64,000 nt of DNA from Excoecaria cochinchinensis (taxonomy: Eukaryota; Streptophyta; Magnoliopsida; Malpighiales; Euphorbiaceae). The translations under genes and the position numbers were made by a program. The stretch spans positions 21,260,001-21,324,000 of the forward strand of contig CANTUQ010000055.1 in assembly GCA_947683425.1 (NCBI GenBank). The letters are read 5' to 3'. Numbering within the stretch: the first letter of the stretch is position 1; each line of letters opens with the position of its first letter. Below the pieces are notes generated by a model, which saw only the letters and a program-made list of their open reading frames with translations, ran no database searches and was not told the DNA's origin. This document shows positions 31,805 through 42,684 of the stretch, piece by piece.

Positions 31805-34700
31805 CAATCATATATATATCTAATACCCATTGACCTAGTATGTCCATCATGTTTGGCTTGTGGGAGAGCCTTGGCAAGTGGATCTGCAATGTTATCATCA
31901 ATAGGTACTTTGCATATCTTGACATCTCCTCTCTCAATTATTTTTCGAATGAGATGAAAACACCGGAGTATATGTTTTGATCTCTGATGAGATCTGGGCT
32001 CTTTAGCCTATGCAATAGCACCATTGTTGTCACAATAAAGATCCATAGGGTTGCTGATACTAGGTACTACTCCCAACTCAGCAATGAATTTCTTGATCCA
32101 TACTGCTTCTTTAGCTACATCTGATGCTGCTATATACTCAGCTTCTGTTGTAGAATCAATGATAGTGCTTTATTTAGAACTTTTCCAGCTTACAGTACCT
32201 CCATTTAACACAAACATATATCATGACTGCGATCTAAAGTCATCTTTGTCGGATTGGAAGCTTGCATCTGTATAACCAATTATTACTAGCTCATCTTCCA
32301 ATCCTCCATATATTAAGAATGCATCCTTAGTTCTTCTTAAGTACTTAAGGATATTCTTAACAGTTGTCTAGTGACTCTCACCGGGATCTGATTGGTATCT
32401 GCTAGTTATACTCAAGGCATATGAAACGTCTGGTCGGGTATATAACACGACATACATGATTGATCCTATAGCTGAAGCATAAGGAATCATACTCATGCGA
32501 TCTTGCACATCATATGTCATTGGACATTGAGTCTTGCTAAGAGTAATGCCATGAGACATTGGCAAAAATCCTCTTTTGGAATTTTGCATGCTGAATCTAT
32601 TTAGCACCTTATCTATATAAGTGCTTTGACTCAGACCAATCATCCTTTTAGATCTATCCCTATAGATCTCAATTCCAAGGATATAAGTAGCTTCGCCCAA
32701 ATCTTTCATTGAAAAAGATTTCCCTAACCATCCTTTTGTCTTTTGCATGATTGGGATGTCATTTCAAATGAGTAATATATCATCGACATATAATACAAGA
32801 AACATTACAGTGCTCCCACTAATCTTCTTTTATACACAAGGTTCATCCTTATTTTTTATGAACCCAAACACTTTGGCTGTTTCATCAAAATGAAGGTTCC
32901 AGCTCCGAGAAGCTTACTTCAATCCATAAATGGATCTTTGCAGCTTACATACCCGTTTAGAATTTCAGGATGGACAAAACCCTCAGGTTGTGTCATGTAC
33001 ACATCCTCAAGTAAGTTTCCATTAAGAACCATTGTTTTGACATCCATTAGTCATATCTGATAGTCATAATATGTAGCAATGGCAATAAGAATCCTTATTG
33101 ATTTAAGCATTGCGACTGGTGAAAAGGTTTTATCAAAGTCAATACCATGAGTTGTTTGAACCCTTTTGCGACGAACCTTACTTTAAAGGTATTTACTTTG
33201 CCATCCATGTCAGTTTTCTTTTTGAAAACCCGTTTGCACCCAATGGTTTTAACTCCTTCAGGTGGATCAATCAAGTTCCAAACTTGATTATCATACATGG
33301 ATTGCATCTCAGATTTCATGGCTTCTAGCCATTTCTCAGATTCTGGACCTGACATGGCATCTTGATGGTAGTAGGCTCATTTTGATCCATGAGCATTACT
33401 TCACGACTATCCATATCTCTCAAGTTCGTTTCGTATCCTATCAGATCTACGTGATACTTGTGTAACAGGTACAGGTTCCACAACTATTTGTGAAACTTGT
33501 TGAGTTTCCATCGATGGTTCGATATTATCTTGTGGTTCTCGAATTTCTTCAAGTTGTACTTTACTCCCACTGGTTCTTCTAGAAATAAATTCTTTTTCTA
33601 GAAAGACGTCATTTCGAGCAACAAACACTTTGTTCTCATAAGGGTTACAAAAGTAATATCCTTTAGTTTTTTTAGGATATCCCACAAAAAGACATTTATA
33701 AGATTTTGGTATGAGACTTGTCATTTGACATAAGCCTTATAGCCCCAAATCTTTAGAACAGATAAACTAGAAATTCTCCCAGTCCATATCTCATATGGAG
33801 TCTTTTCAACCGCTTTAGATGGAACTCGGTTCAAAGTGAATGCAACTGTTTCTAATGCATAACTGAAAAAGGATAATTGAAGATCTGTTTGACTCATCAT
33901 AGATCGAACCATATGTAATAAAGTACAATTCCTCCTTTGAGATACACCATTCCATTGTGGTGTTCCAGGTGGAGTTAATTGTGAAACAATTCCACAATCT
34001 CTTAGATGATTGTCAAACTCCTAGCTCAAATATTCGCCACCTCGATCAGATTGAAGTGCCTTAATAGTTTTACCAAGCTTATTTTGTACTTCATTTTGAA
34101 ATGTTCTAAACATTTCAAATTATTCATGTTTATGTTTCATTAGATAGACATAGCCATATCTACTGAAATCATCATTTAATGTAATGAAGTACTAAAATCC
34201 TCCCCTGGCATTTATGCATAATGGGCCACATACATCAAAATGTACAAGGCCTAATAGGTCAGTGGCCCTTTCACTATGTCCAATGAAAGGATCCTTTGTC
34301 CTCTTGCCTAACAAACAAGATTCGCAATTATCAAATGATTGTAAAAGTCCATCTTGATTGAGTTTAGATATGCGTTTCTCATTTATATGACCAAGGCGAC
34401 AATGCCATAAATAAGTTTTCTTTAAATCATTTGGTTTGGATTTCTTTGTAGTTATGTTATAAATATCATGATTATTGGATGTTTCCAGATTTAAGACATA
34501 AAGCCAGCAATATGAATCAGCAATACCATAAAGCATGTCATCATAATAAATAGAACATTTCTTATTCTTAATAAGAAAAGAAAAACCTTCATAATCAAAA
34601 CTTGAAACTGAAACAATATTCCTACTCAAATTAGGAAAATATAGCAATTGTTCAAAACTATCAAAAGCCCATTGGGCAAAGTAAATTCAAAAGTGTCTAC
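31805..34700 (-). pseudogene. pol: Copia pol: integrase, RT and RNase H
   Basis: In sense order on minus: pre-integrase zinc region (WHCRLGHINEKRISKL, CESCLLGKRTKDPF, about 34440-34280); integrase core (HFDVCGPL, ALQSDRGGEYLS, TPQWNGVSQRRN, about 34240-33920); integrase C-terminal region to about 33407 (GYPKKTKGYYF); RT from about 33355 (KWLEAMKSEMQSMYDNQVW, FKVRFVAKGF) with the YVDD active site at about 32790-32779; RT thumb/connection (32748-32368) and RNase H with TEAEYIA and a C-terminal DPLAKALPQAKHDGHT to about 31826. Breaks include stops near 34190, 34020, 33725, 32765 (just after YVDD) and 32367. No functional polyprotein remains. Clade within copia is not assigned. Confidence 0.85.
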
Positions 34701-34879
34701 AGCTAGAGTAACAACTTTTGCTCCATTTCCCACTCGTAGGTCCGCTTCACCCTTTTTCAGTTTCCTACTCCTTTTAATTCCCTGTACATTTGTACAAATG
34801 TGAGATCCACATCCAGTATCTAATAACCAGGAAGTACAAGTAGATAAATCAATTTATAAAACATAAATACTTTAAGATA

Positions 34880-35359
34880 TAGTCTCACCACTCTTCTTCT
34901 TCTTCAATTCTTCCAAGTAGAGCTTGCAGTTCATAGCAATGGAAGCAAACTCCCTCTTTTGGAGCTTTAGCCTTGGGCTTGGGCTTGGACTTAGGCTTAC
35001 TACCAACTTTTGCCTTAGCCTTGCCCTTGCCCTTAACTTTGATGCCTTTTCCTCTATTAACCATTAATATATGGCCAGGCTTCTTATGGATCCTTTGCTC
35101 AGCTATTTTGAGCATGGCATGCTGCTTAGCTATAGATTTATCCATATTATTCATATTGTATTTCATGACAAAATGCTATCAAGCAATAAAGTAAGGATCA
35201 AACCTGTTGCCAGTTCTAAACTGAAGGGAAATCCAAGCCTTTCAAGGTGATCAATATAGCCCTTCACTTTCAGAACATGTTAGCTAACTGAAGAACCTTC
35301 AGCCATCTTGCAAGAATATAATGTTTTGGTAGTCTCATACCTTTCTTGCCTAGCCTTCT
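34880..35359 (-). pseudogene. gag: Copia gag, C-terminal part
   Basis: Reads MAEGSSVS, HVLKVKGYIDHLERLGFP, then a helix (MLKIAEQRIHKKPGHILMV), a long lysine-rich tail (KGKGKAKAKVGSKPKSKPKPK) and CFHC, the start of a knuckle whose second half is degraded. The start of gag is lost at the junction with LTR D1 at 35360. Confidence 0.75.
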
Positions 35360-35718
35360 TGTAACACCCCCTAGCCACATGTAGAGTTTCACTACGGTGA
35401 CTATTGAGTGTCACAACACAAACACATGCACATATAACAGTATTCCATAGAAAGTTCAGAATTAGAAAATTTTATTAACATGCAATCGTTATAATATATT
35501 CCAAAAATCCATACATCACATTACATAATATTAAAAGTCTCAGTTTAGTTTTCACTTACAAAATACGACTTCTGTGATACAAAACTTTTATTCCCTTACA
35601 CATGCCGACCATAAATACACATCTTATAATATTACAAAATATCCTACATTTACAGCGGTTCCTAATGTGTTGGCCATTGGCAATGCAGGACTATTTTCCA
35701 AACACTATCTTCTACAAT

Positions 35719-35758
35719 CTGCATGGATAAAATATCCATGCTAAGCGATAACACTTAG
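35719..35758 (-). other. Twin hairpin plus CAG acceptor-like site, LTR D1
   Basis: Minus strand: hairpin 1 CTAAGTGTTATCGCTTAG (35758-35741), hairpin 2 CATGGAT-ATTTT-ATCCATG (35740-35722, 7-bp perfect stem), then CAG. Hairpin 2 has different bases from LTR A but full pairing. Confidence 0.72.
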
Positions 35759-35878
35759 TGGGGAACAACAACATACTATACTCATACCTAACAGTCATAA
35801 TATCAAATCTTAAACATGCCTTGCATTATTACATACGTAAAGTTTATAATCAATCATATCTAAGTGATCATGTAACAT

Positions 35879-35921
<43 letters not shown>

Positions 35922-36513
35922 GTGTGTATATAATATTCCAAATTTAACCATTAACATCTACCTATCAAGTAATTATCAATATCACCCAAGTCATTCTTAG
36001 TTTATTACTCTATATCCCGTATTCACACTTGTCATAATACTTATTTTTAGTATACCTCTATTCATTCATTGCAACTCTATATATATCACTATTTACAGAG
36101 TCATATATATAAACATGATCACCTAAAGCAGAATATTAACTAGCACTAATATATAAACACCACATCTCAATTTACAAATACAAATCTGTATAATGCATAC
36201 TTTATTCATTTTATGGAAATTTCACATATTTGCCAAATTCATTTTCATATTAGAATCATTTACTTAATACTACATACTATACTCATTGAGCATTAAGCTC
36301 AAAAAATACTAACAATTATCCATGCTAATATATATAAATAGAATATATCTTCATCAAGTTATGATCACCATCCACATAGCATACACCTGAACCTATAACA
36401 TGTTATACACAAAAATTCAGATATAGCACTGAGTTGACCCTCATTCATTTGCTTATTATCTATTCTTATATTGCCTGCAATTTTATAGTAGTGGATAATG
36501 GGATTAACACTCC

Positions 36514-36611
36514 GATATCCGAAGATACCTTTAAACTAGTATCCGTAGATACTTTTCATATTAAATTAGTATATATAGATATCCTTTTATCGCATTAGTA
36601 TCCGTAGATAC
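36514..36611 (-). other. Mini-hairpin string, LTR D1, with UNCG loops
   Basis: On minus: GUAUC-UACG-GAUAC at 36611-36598 and 36552-36539, and GGUAUC-UUCG-GAUAUC at 36529-36514. All three have UNCG tetraloops closed by C-G. Confidence 0.7.
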
Positions 36612-36655
36612 TGAAATAATCAATCACATTAGTACCCTGAACATATCCCGTCAGG

Positions 36656-36789
36656 AGTCGGTTCACCATGCCGTACTCATGGTTTTTGCACCTCCCCTAG
36701 TGTATTTTGCCTTCCATGGGATTCGAACCAAGGACCTGGGGACCTTAAGCCCTTAATTCTTTGAATTCCACTACCATTAGGCTAAAAAC
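36656..36789 (-). mobile_element. Probable tRNA-derived SINE
   Basis: The minus strand carries internal RNA polymerase III promoter boxes: A box TAGCCTAATGG (36784-36774) and B box GGTTCGAATCC (36729-36719), 44 nt apart. No tRNA cloverleaf can be completed, because the 5' acceptor stem is missing and the tail continues as CCATGGAAGGCAAAATACAC. The 5' end coincides with the start of LTR D2; the 3' end is uncertain. SINE family not identified. Confidence 0.55.
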
Positions 36790-37174
36790 TGTAACACCCC
36801 CTTCCCATACATAGAAGAACCTATTCGTAAGGAAGTGAGAACCCGTATGAGCAAAGGTGTCACCAAGCAAAACAGTACAAAACATTCATTCACAAAATAT
36901 AAACATACAAATATATAGCGAAAATTAAAACTTAAAACCAAACTAATCATTCATTGATGGAAAAATAAGATTCAATAAATAACTGTTCTGAACCAACATA
37001 ATTACAACTTTTAGAGATACGTAGAGAAAGTTGAACAAAAGACTAAATACAAAGAGAGATCACTATTACAAAATAATCATAATACAAAAAAAAAAGTTAA
37101 GTCCCACAAACAATCCCACTGTGTTGGCTTGACTGGCGGCGACTCTTCCAGAAGCTATACACCTTCCGCACTTG

Positions 37175-37210
37175 CACGAGTGAAACACCGTGCTAAGCGA
37201 TAACGCTTAG
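37175..37210 (-). other. Twin hairpin, LTR D2
   Basis: Hairpin 1 CTAAGCGTTATCGCTTAG (37210-37193). Hairpin 2 CACGGTG-TTT-CAC-T-CGTG (37192-37175) is a 7-bp stem with one bulged T, again different bases with kept pairing. Confidence 0.7.
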
Positions 37211-37509
37211 TGGGGAAACAAACAGCAATAGTGTGGATGGCCATTCACAATGGTCATCGAGGCAAAACATATTTATAATGGCATAAGCTGAATATCATAA
37301 GATATAATCATAAACAAATCACATTCATAACCATTCGAAGGTTCAAAGATCACTTTCATATGCCAACAGATTCATATGCTTATAAATAGAGTCATTCAGA
37401 TTCACAAACTTATAATCATAGTCATTTAGATTCACATTCCCATAAGCATAACAGAACAAATCACAACACCTACTGCCTCACGGTAGTGGATAACGAGCAA
37501 CACATGGCA

Positions 37510-37722
37510 GTACCTTACGGGTACGAATTGAATGCATGGCGGTACCTTACGTGTACGAATCGAAAAGCAATATCACATTTTCTCATTTCAAAACATTTTA
37601 CAAAGGGGATCTTAAACAAGATCCAAACACATTGAAGTTCGCGAGGAACTAAACAGGGACCTGATCAGGGTCCAGAACAGAACTGAGGGCTGCAGCTATA
37701 GAACTCTTTTAGGCATGCCTAA
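37510..37722 (-). other. 14-bp palindrome and mini-hairpin string, LTR D2
   Basis: TTAGGCATGCCTAA at 37709-37722; hairpins at 37657-37673 (GGACC/GGTCC), 37637-37649 (GTTC/GAAC), 37607-37624 (GGATCTT/AAGATCC), 37542-37556 and 37510-37524 (GTACC/GGTAC). Confidence 0.7.
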
Positions 37723-37915
37723 CTATCCACTAGACCGACTCTTGCAGGCCATACATAATACAAATCATGCTCAAAGAATAACATATAATTTGTCATAAAG
37801 AAATCATAATATTATACATATACAAGCGTATTTATTCCCATGCAGTATGAAGAAATGATACAAAATTCATTTTAGAAGAAAGGGGCAAAATCGAAAAAAT
37901 AAGGCATATAGGGGT

Positions 37916-38180
37916 CACTGTCGCGATCGCGACAGTGGCCGAAAGGCCTGCGCGAGGGAAGGGGGCAAAGGCATGCGAGTCATGCTGTGCCAACACGAAT
38001 CCTGAACAACCTTCACGACTCGTGAAGGTTGTTCACGGCTCGTGAACATAGTTCACGACTCGTGAACTTAGTTCATGACTCGTGAACGTGATTCACGTCT
38101 CGTGAATCTCTCAGCTATCCCTGCCAATGCGTGATTTGTTGCACCACTCGTACATTCTAAAGCTTCATGAGTCGTGCTGC
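37916..38180. repeat. Palindrome array of LTR D2
   Basis: One perfect 22-bp palindrome centred on CTGTCGCGATCGCGACAG (37918-37935), then five or more TTCACGACTCGTGAA-type dyads (38009-38110) and weaker copies to about 38190. Confidence 0.75.
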
Positions 38181-39325
38181 CAATTCACGAGTCAAACGCC
38201 TCACAAACAAGAGCAAACTATCGTGAAAACTGGATTTCATGATTCTGTCGAGCTTGCGATAGCGTCGCGACTTCCATTTTCCAGCAAAAGGCAAGAAAAA
38301 CCAAGACTTTCAAAGTCAAACCCATTTTGACCTAAATAAAACCAATCTTCTTCTTACCTTCAAATAAACCTTCCATGCATCACAAATAACATAAAATACA
38401 ACCTTTCTAACAATTATCACAATCAAGATCATGCATTAACATAATCAAGCTTCTCAAGAACACAAACCCATAAATTTCAGTAAAAGTTCATCAAACTTCA
38501 AATTCGCTTCAATAAATTATCATCCATGCATCATAACTCAAATCAATTAAATACCCATAACATTAGCACTATAATAAGCGTCATCAAACATTAAATTTCC
38601 AGAAATCTCATGCAAAGGCACAAATCACAAATGTACATCAAAATCAATCAAATTCCCAAACCTGTAATTCCTATGCTCCAAATCAATGAGCACCACTCCC
38701 ACTAACCTTCTCCTTTCCCTTGTGATCATGAGGAGGCTCAACTAACAAGAACACCCAAAAATATCATACAAACACAAAACCTAAATTAAAACACATTCAA
38801 ACCAAAATCAAGAACAAGAGATAAAGAAGAAGAAACCCACTCCCAACTTACCAATCAAAGCTCAAGGAATGATCAATTTCCACCAGAACACTTAGATCCA
38901 AGCTAGGGCACACAAATGAAGAGAAAGAAGAAGAAGAGATAAAGAGAAGGAAGAAAACGGGGGAAGAGGCAGCAAATGGTTGTCCCATTTTCTCTCTCTT
39001 CTATTTATACCTCCTTTCAAAAGCTCTAGCCACATGCCACCTTATGGTTGGTGGAACTTGACCACTCACACCCTACACTCATGCAATACAATACACATAA
39101 GGCTAACCCTCATAAATCACACACTATTACCATATGAACATGCACACACTAACACAACCCAACACACACACACCCTACTCACATATATGCACCCACACTC
39201 TATTAAAGCCCACAAAACATGCATTTTGCCAAAAAAACCCTTAACACATGCCAAAACACTCACACATGCACACATACACATGGCAATCATGGCTTAGACT
39301 ACTAGGGGGAGAACAGGGTGTTACA

Positions 39326-39714
39326 AGGGGCTTTAGAGAAAAGAAATCCCCTCTAGGAACTAGTCGAACGGCCTCAAAAGGTGCTATACCCAAGGCAAAC
39401 GCCACATCCCTAAGCTGTTATGGTCCATAACTTGGAACACAAGGAAGGGTACTAGGAGAAAACCTTACATCAGTAATTGTATCAAATTCTTCGACCAAGG
39501 GACAAAGTTCTTGGTCAGTAAACATAAAAATATGAAAAAGGGGATCCCAATAGTTGATGACAGGCAATAAAAGGTCTCGGTCTAACTTGATCCTTCTCAG
39601 AAGTCTTAGGCTTGAATATGGAGCTAAAGTGTCAGTTTCCCAAGTCTTGGGATCATCCAAGAACGGGCCCAATTTATTAAGGATAGGCATTGACATATTC
39701 AAATAGCTGGACAT
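39326..39714 (-). pseudogene. Accessory gene B homologue of Tat family 2, 5' part
   Basis: ATG at 39714 (MSSYL). It aligns with family-1 gene B: FLDDPKTWETDTLAPYSSL, INYWDPLFHIFMFTDQELCPL, STLPCVPSYG and DVAFALGIAPFEAVRLVPRG. A stop occurs near 39418. It is cut at 39325 by LTR D2. It lies on the same strand as, and just after, the family-2 LTR. That is the position of ORF1 in Ogre-like elements, whereas gene B of family 1 lies antisense after pol. The domain resembles the plant mobile domain group, assigned by its W-D/N-P..H.F.F..QELCP pattern only. Confidence 0.65.
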
Positions 39715-39791
39715 GAAATAAATAAGTTGGATAAGTAAAAAAGGGAAAATAAATAAAAGCAAAAAGAGGAAAGAAAATACTTGATTGAGAC

Positions 39792-40977
39792 TGTGACATG
39801 TGCTGAACCCAGCAAGGGCCCTCGGTGAATCCGCCTTCGGTATTCGAGGGACTGGTTCGCGTCTTTTGATCATGGGCGTCATGAGACATCTTGGATGCTT
39901 CCTTCCCAATAGAACATTGGAAAGGAAGATATAGCCCCATGGCACCTTTGGGCACCTTAGAGGTATCATGGAGTCGCCACCCAATTCACAAGGAATTGGG
40001 AAAGGTCTCTAACCTTTTATTGGTCAAGACCAGAGATTGGTGTTCGGAACTCCCCTCTTATTCATCCTTTGATCAATTATAAATGAGTCTTTAATTTCTT
40101 AAAATTCTACCTCTCTTCTCACACAATCATTGCATTAAAAATAAAAGCGCATCTCAAGCATCCAAAAGCGGTAAAAGGAAAGAAATAAATAAAGTGATAA
40201 ATAAAGCGATAAAAGAAAGCGATAAACACGCAAGCACACAATTACAAGAGAAATGGGGGCGGAATACAACCCCAATAAAAGGAGATTGAAGATGTGAATG
40301 GGGACGGAATACATTCCCCAAAAATAAATAAAGTTGCCCCAAAATTAATTACAAGGGCCTAAAAGGAAACGAACATAAATTTAAAATACTCACACAAGAT
40401 CAGAATAAAAGGACATACATAAATCGGGGCATTATTTTAGGAACATTGGTTCCTTCGTGCCTATTTGAAGCTTTGGGAACATTGGTTCCTTCGCATTTAT
40501 TGAAAGAGTTCGAAGAGTTATTTGGTTGTTGGATGAAAACGGGGATGAGTCTCCCATTTTTGGAGAAAATAGACTCTTCATTTTAAATGCGATATTTTCA
40601 TTGTTGGGCTAAAACAAGGGACATTGGTCCCAATTTAATTAGTAAAAATTCCAATTTAATTGTAGAAACATTTTTGTGATTTTTTATCTCACGCGTGCAT
40701 AAATAAAACAAATATTTACAAATAAACACAAGCACATGAAAGGGGGTTGAAAAGATCTCACAGAGCCGAAGTGCTCGTCCATGTGTAGCGACCTATGAGG
40801 GGGGTCACGGAGGTGCACATACGACGCGACTCATATAAATCTCAGACAGGAAAAATAATATTAAAATATTAGTAATAATTCTAAAGATTGATCAAATGAA
40901 GATAAAAATGAATATTGGGCACGATAATAAATAATGATAACAACAATAATAATAATGATGCAACACAACAAAATAAT

Positions 40978-41012
<35 letters not shown>

Positions 41013-41600
41013 TAATAATAATAATGAAGCTAATGGTGGCAGCAATATAAAGCAATAATAACAATGATAATAAACAAACAATAACAATAATAATAATACT
41101 AATTATATAAAATAAATAAACATAACATAAATAGTAATAAATAAATAAAAGGATAACAAAATGATAATAACAATATTAACAATAAATTAATGACATAACA
41201 ATAATGATGAATATAATAATCATAATAATACCACAATAATGATAATAATAATAATGTGCTAATAACAATAATAGTTATAATACAAAATAAATAATATTAA
41301 TAATAACAAACAAATAACAATAACAATATCACACAACAATAATTATAATCAACAATAATATTAACCCAACCATGATAATAATAATAATTATATTAAAATA
41401 ATAATAACAAACACAATAATAATTAATAATAACTAAATATATAATAATAAAAATAAACACAATAATAATCACAATAAACATAATAATAACAAATAATGCA
41501 AAATAAACATAAATTAAATAATATCAATAGCAAGAATATCAATATACTACAATCACATTAATAATATATAAATCAAATAATAATAATAAACATAAAATAA

Positions 41601-41649
<49 letters not shown>

Positions 41650-42684
41650 CAGAATATTAAATAATAATAAATAAATAATAATAATAAAAATAATAATAAT
41701 AATTAATAAAATAATAATATAAAACATAAAATAAAGGAGAAAGAGAGGGACTCACCACCGAAACCTCGCCGGAGCCGTCGGAGGTGGGGGGTGGACGACA
41801 CCTCCGACACCGGAAGATAGATCGGACCGCCAAGATTCCGACGTAGGTGGTCACTCGCCTGAATATCTTCGAAAATGGACAGAAACGCCGTCAGAAGCAT
41901 TCAGTTCCTCCTCGCCGTTCTGCTTGCTGGCGGCAATTGGCGAAGGCTGGTGGCCACCACCTGGATCGTCCGGGTGTGCTGGCTCGTCCGACAGGGTGCG
42001 TGCGGCGATACGCCGCTGTGGCTGGCTGCCGGCGGCCCCACCCCTTCTCCTCCTTTCTTCCTTTTCCCCGTCGTCACCTGGGTTTCCGTGTCTGCCTCTC
42101 TCCTTTTGTTTCTTATTTGGTTTTTTTTTTGGCCCTTTTTATTTTCCTTTGATTTGGTCCCTTCTTTTGCTTTTGTTCACTGTGTCTTCTTACCCTCTCT
42201 TTTCTATTTGTTTTTCTTTCTTGCTCTCTCTCACTCTGTGTTTGGTCTCTCTTCCTCTTTTTATTTTTTTCTTTCTTTTGTTCTTCAGCCAAGAGACTCC
42301 TCATTTATTTTCTTGCTCTTTCTTTTCTTTTTATTTATCTTTGTTGTTCTTTGGTTTGCCGAGCTCCCCTTTATTTTGTCCATCCTATTCTTTTTATATC
42401 CCCATATTAGGGTAAACTTAGTTCCTCTAATAATTTCATCCATTTTTTAATTTAATTAATTTACCTAAATTATATTTTACTTAATTAACCCCTATAAATT
42501 TATTTTCTTTTCCAACTTTAATTTATCTTACAATTTGTCTAATTAAATTAACCTAATCTTAATTTTTAATTTTTAATTTTACCTACATATTTAATTTTTT
42601 CTTGGGGAAATTTATCAAGGAGCCTGGAGAGCAAAAATTACCATTTTTTAGATGTTACTCTTGACTCAGGACCCGGTGTTTATA
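39792..42684 (-). repeat. Tat-type family-2 LTR, minus copy
   Basis: On minus it starts TATAAACACCGGGTCCTGAG (42684). It contains a GC-rich block (about 42060-41745), AAT microsatellites, the CGAACACCAATCTC region (about 40040) and TGGCGACTCC (39983-39974). The end is placed at ATGTCACA (39792) by analogy with family 1; the alternative is just before TGGCGACTCC. The downstream half matches 27700-29190 in reverse. Confidence 0.65.
40978..41646. repeat. (AAT)n-rich microsatellite region in family-2 LTR
   Basis: A long degenerate run of AAT, AAC and ATG units, with clean arrays at about 40978-41011 and 41604-41646. Confidence 0.85.

Larger units (their letters stand above)
30243..35359 (-). mobile_element. 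Ty1/copia retrotransposon, 5' truncated, inserted in Tat RT
   Basis: On minus: gag end, integrase, RT, RNase H, PPT, 3' LTR. LTR ends are TGTTAG (31783 on minus) and CTAACA (30243). The left flank is the Tat RT codon run interrupted after LIHKD, and the 5-bp flank AAGGA (30238-30242) is the candidate target-site duplication. The 5' LTR and gag start are gone; at 35360 it is joined to LTR D1. Several stops interrupt pol. Confidence 0.88.
35360..36655 (-). repeat. Tekay-like LTR D1, 3' part only
   Basis: Minus-strand LTR end GGGGGTGTTACA at 35360. Contains twin hairpin (35758-35722), an AT-dinucleotide run (35885-35920) and a hairpin string (36611-36514). Sequence upstream of the hairpin string (higher coordinates) is replaced by a SINE-like segment. 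No gene seen. Confidence 0.75.
36790..39325 (-). repeat. Tekay-like LTR D2, complete, apparently solo (2536 bp)
   Basis: Minus strand TGTAACACCCTG (39325) to GGGGGTGTTACA (36790). No PPT lies before it and no PBS after it, so it looks like a solo LTR, but the 5-bp flanks (AAAAC and AGGGG) do not match. Contents: donor GGTAAGTTGG near 38852, palindrome array (38180-37916), palindrome TTAGGCATGCCTAA (37722-37709), hairpin string (37673-37510), twin hairpin (37210-37175). The acceptor is CAA instead of CAG. Confidence 0.85.

Noticed and set aside
36719..36790. Possible tRNA gene on minus strand (A and B boxes)
   Set aside because: No acceptor stem or anticodon arm can be formed, and the A-to-B spacing and trailing sequence suit a SINE better.
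36785..39330. Target-site duplication for LTR D2
   Set aside because: The 5-bp flanks AAAAC and AGGGG do not match; the locus was rearranged after insertion or the LTR derives from inter-element recombination.
41875..42450. 191-codon hydrophobic frame, like a membrane protein
   Set aside because: Arises from T- and C-rich LTR sequence read antisense; no start context, no homologue in the other LTR copy, composition-driven hydrophobicity.
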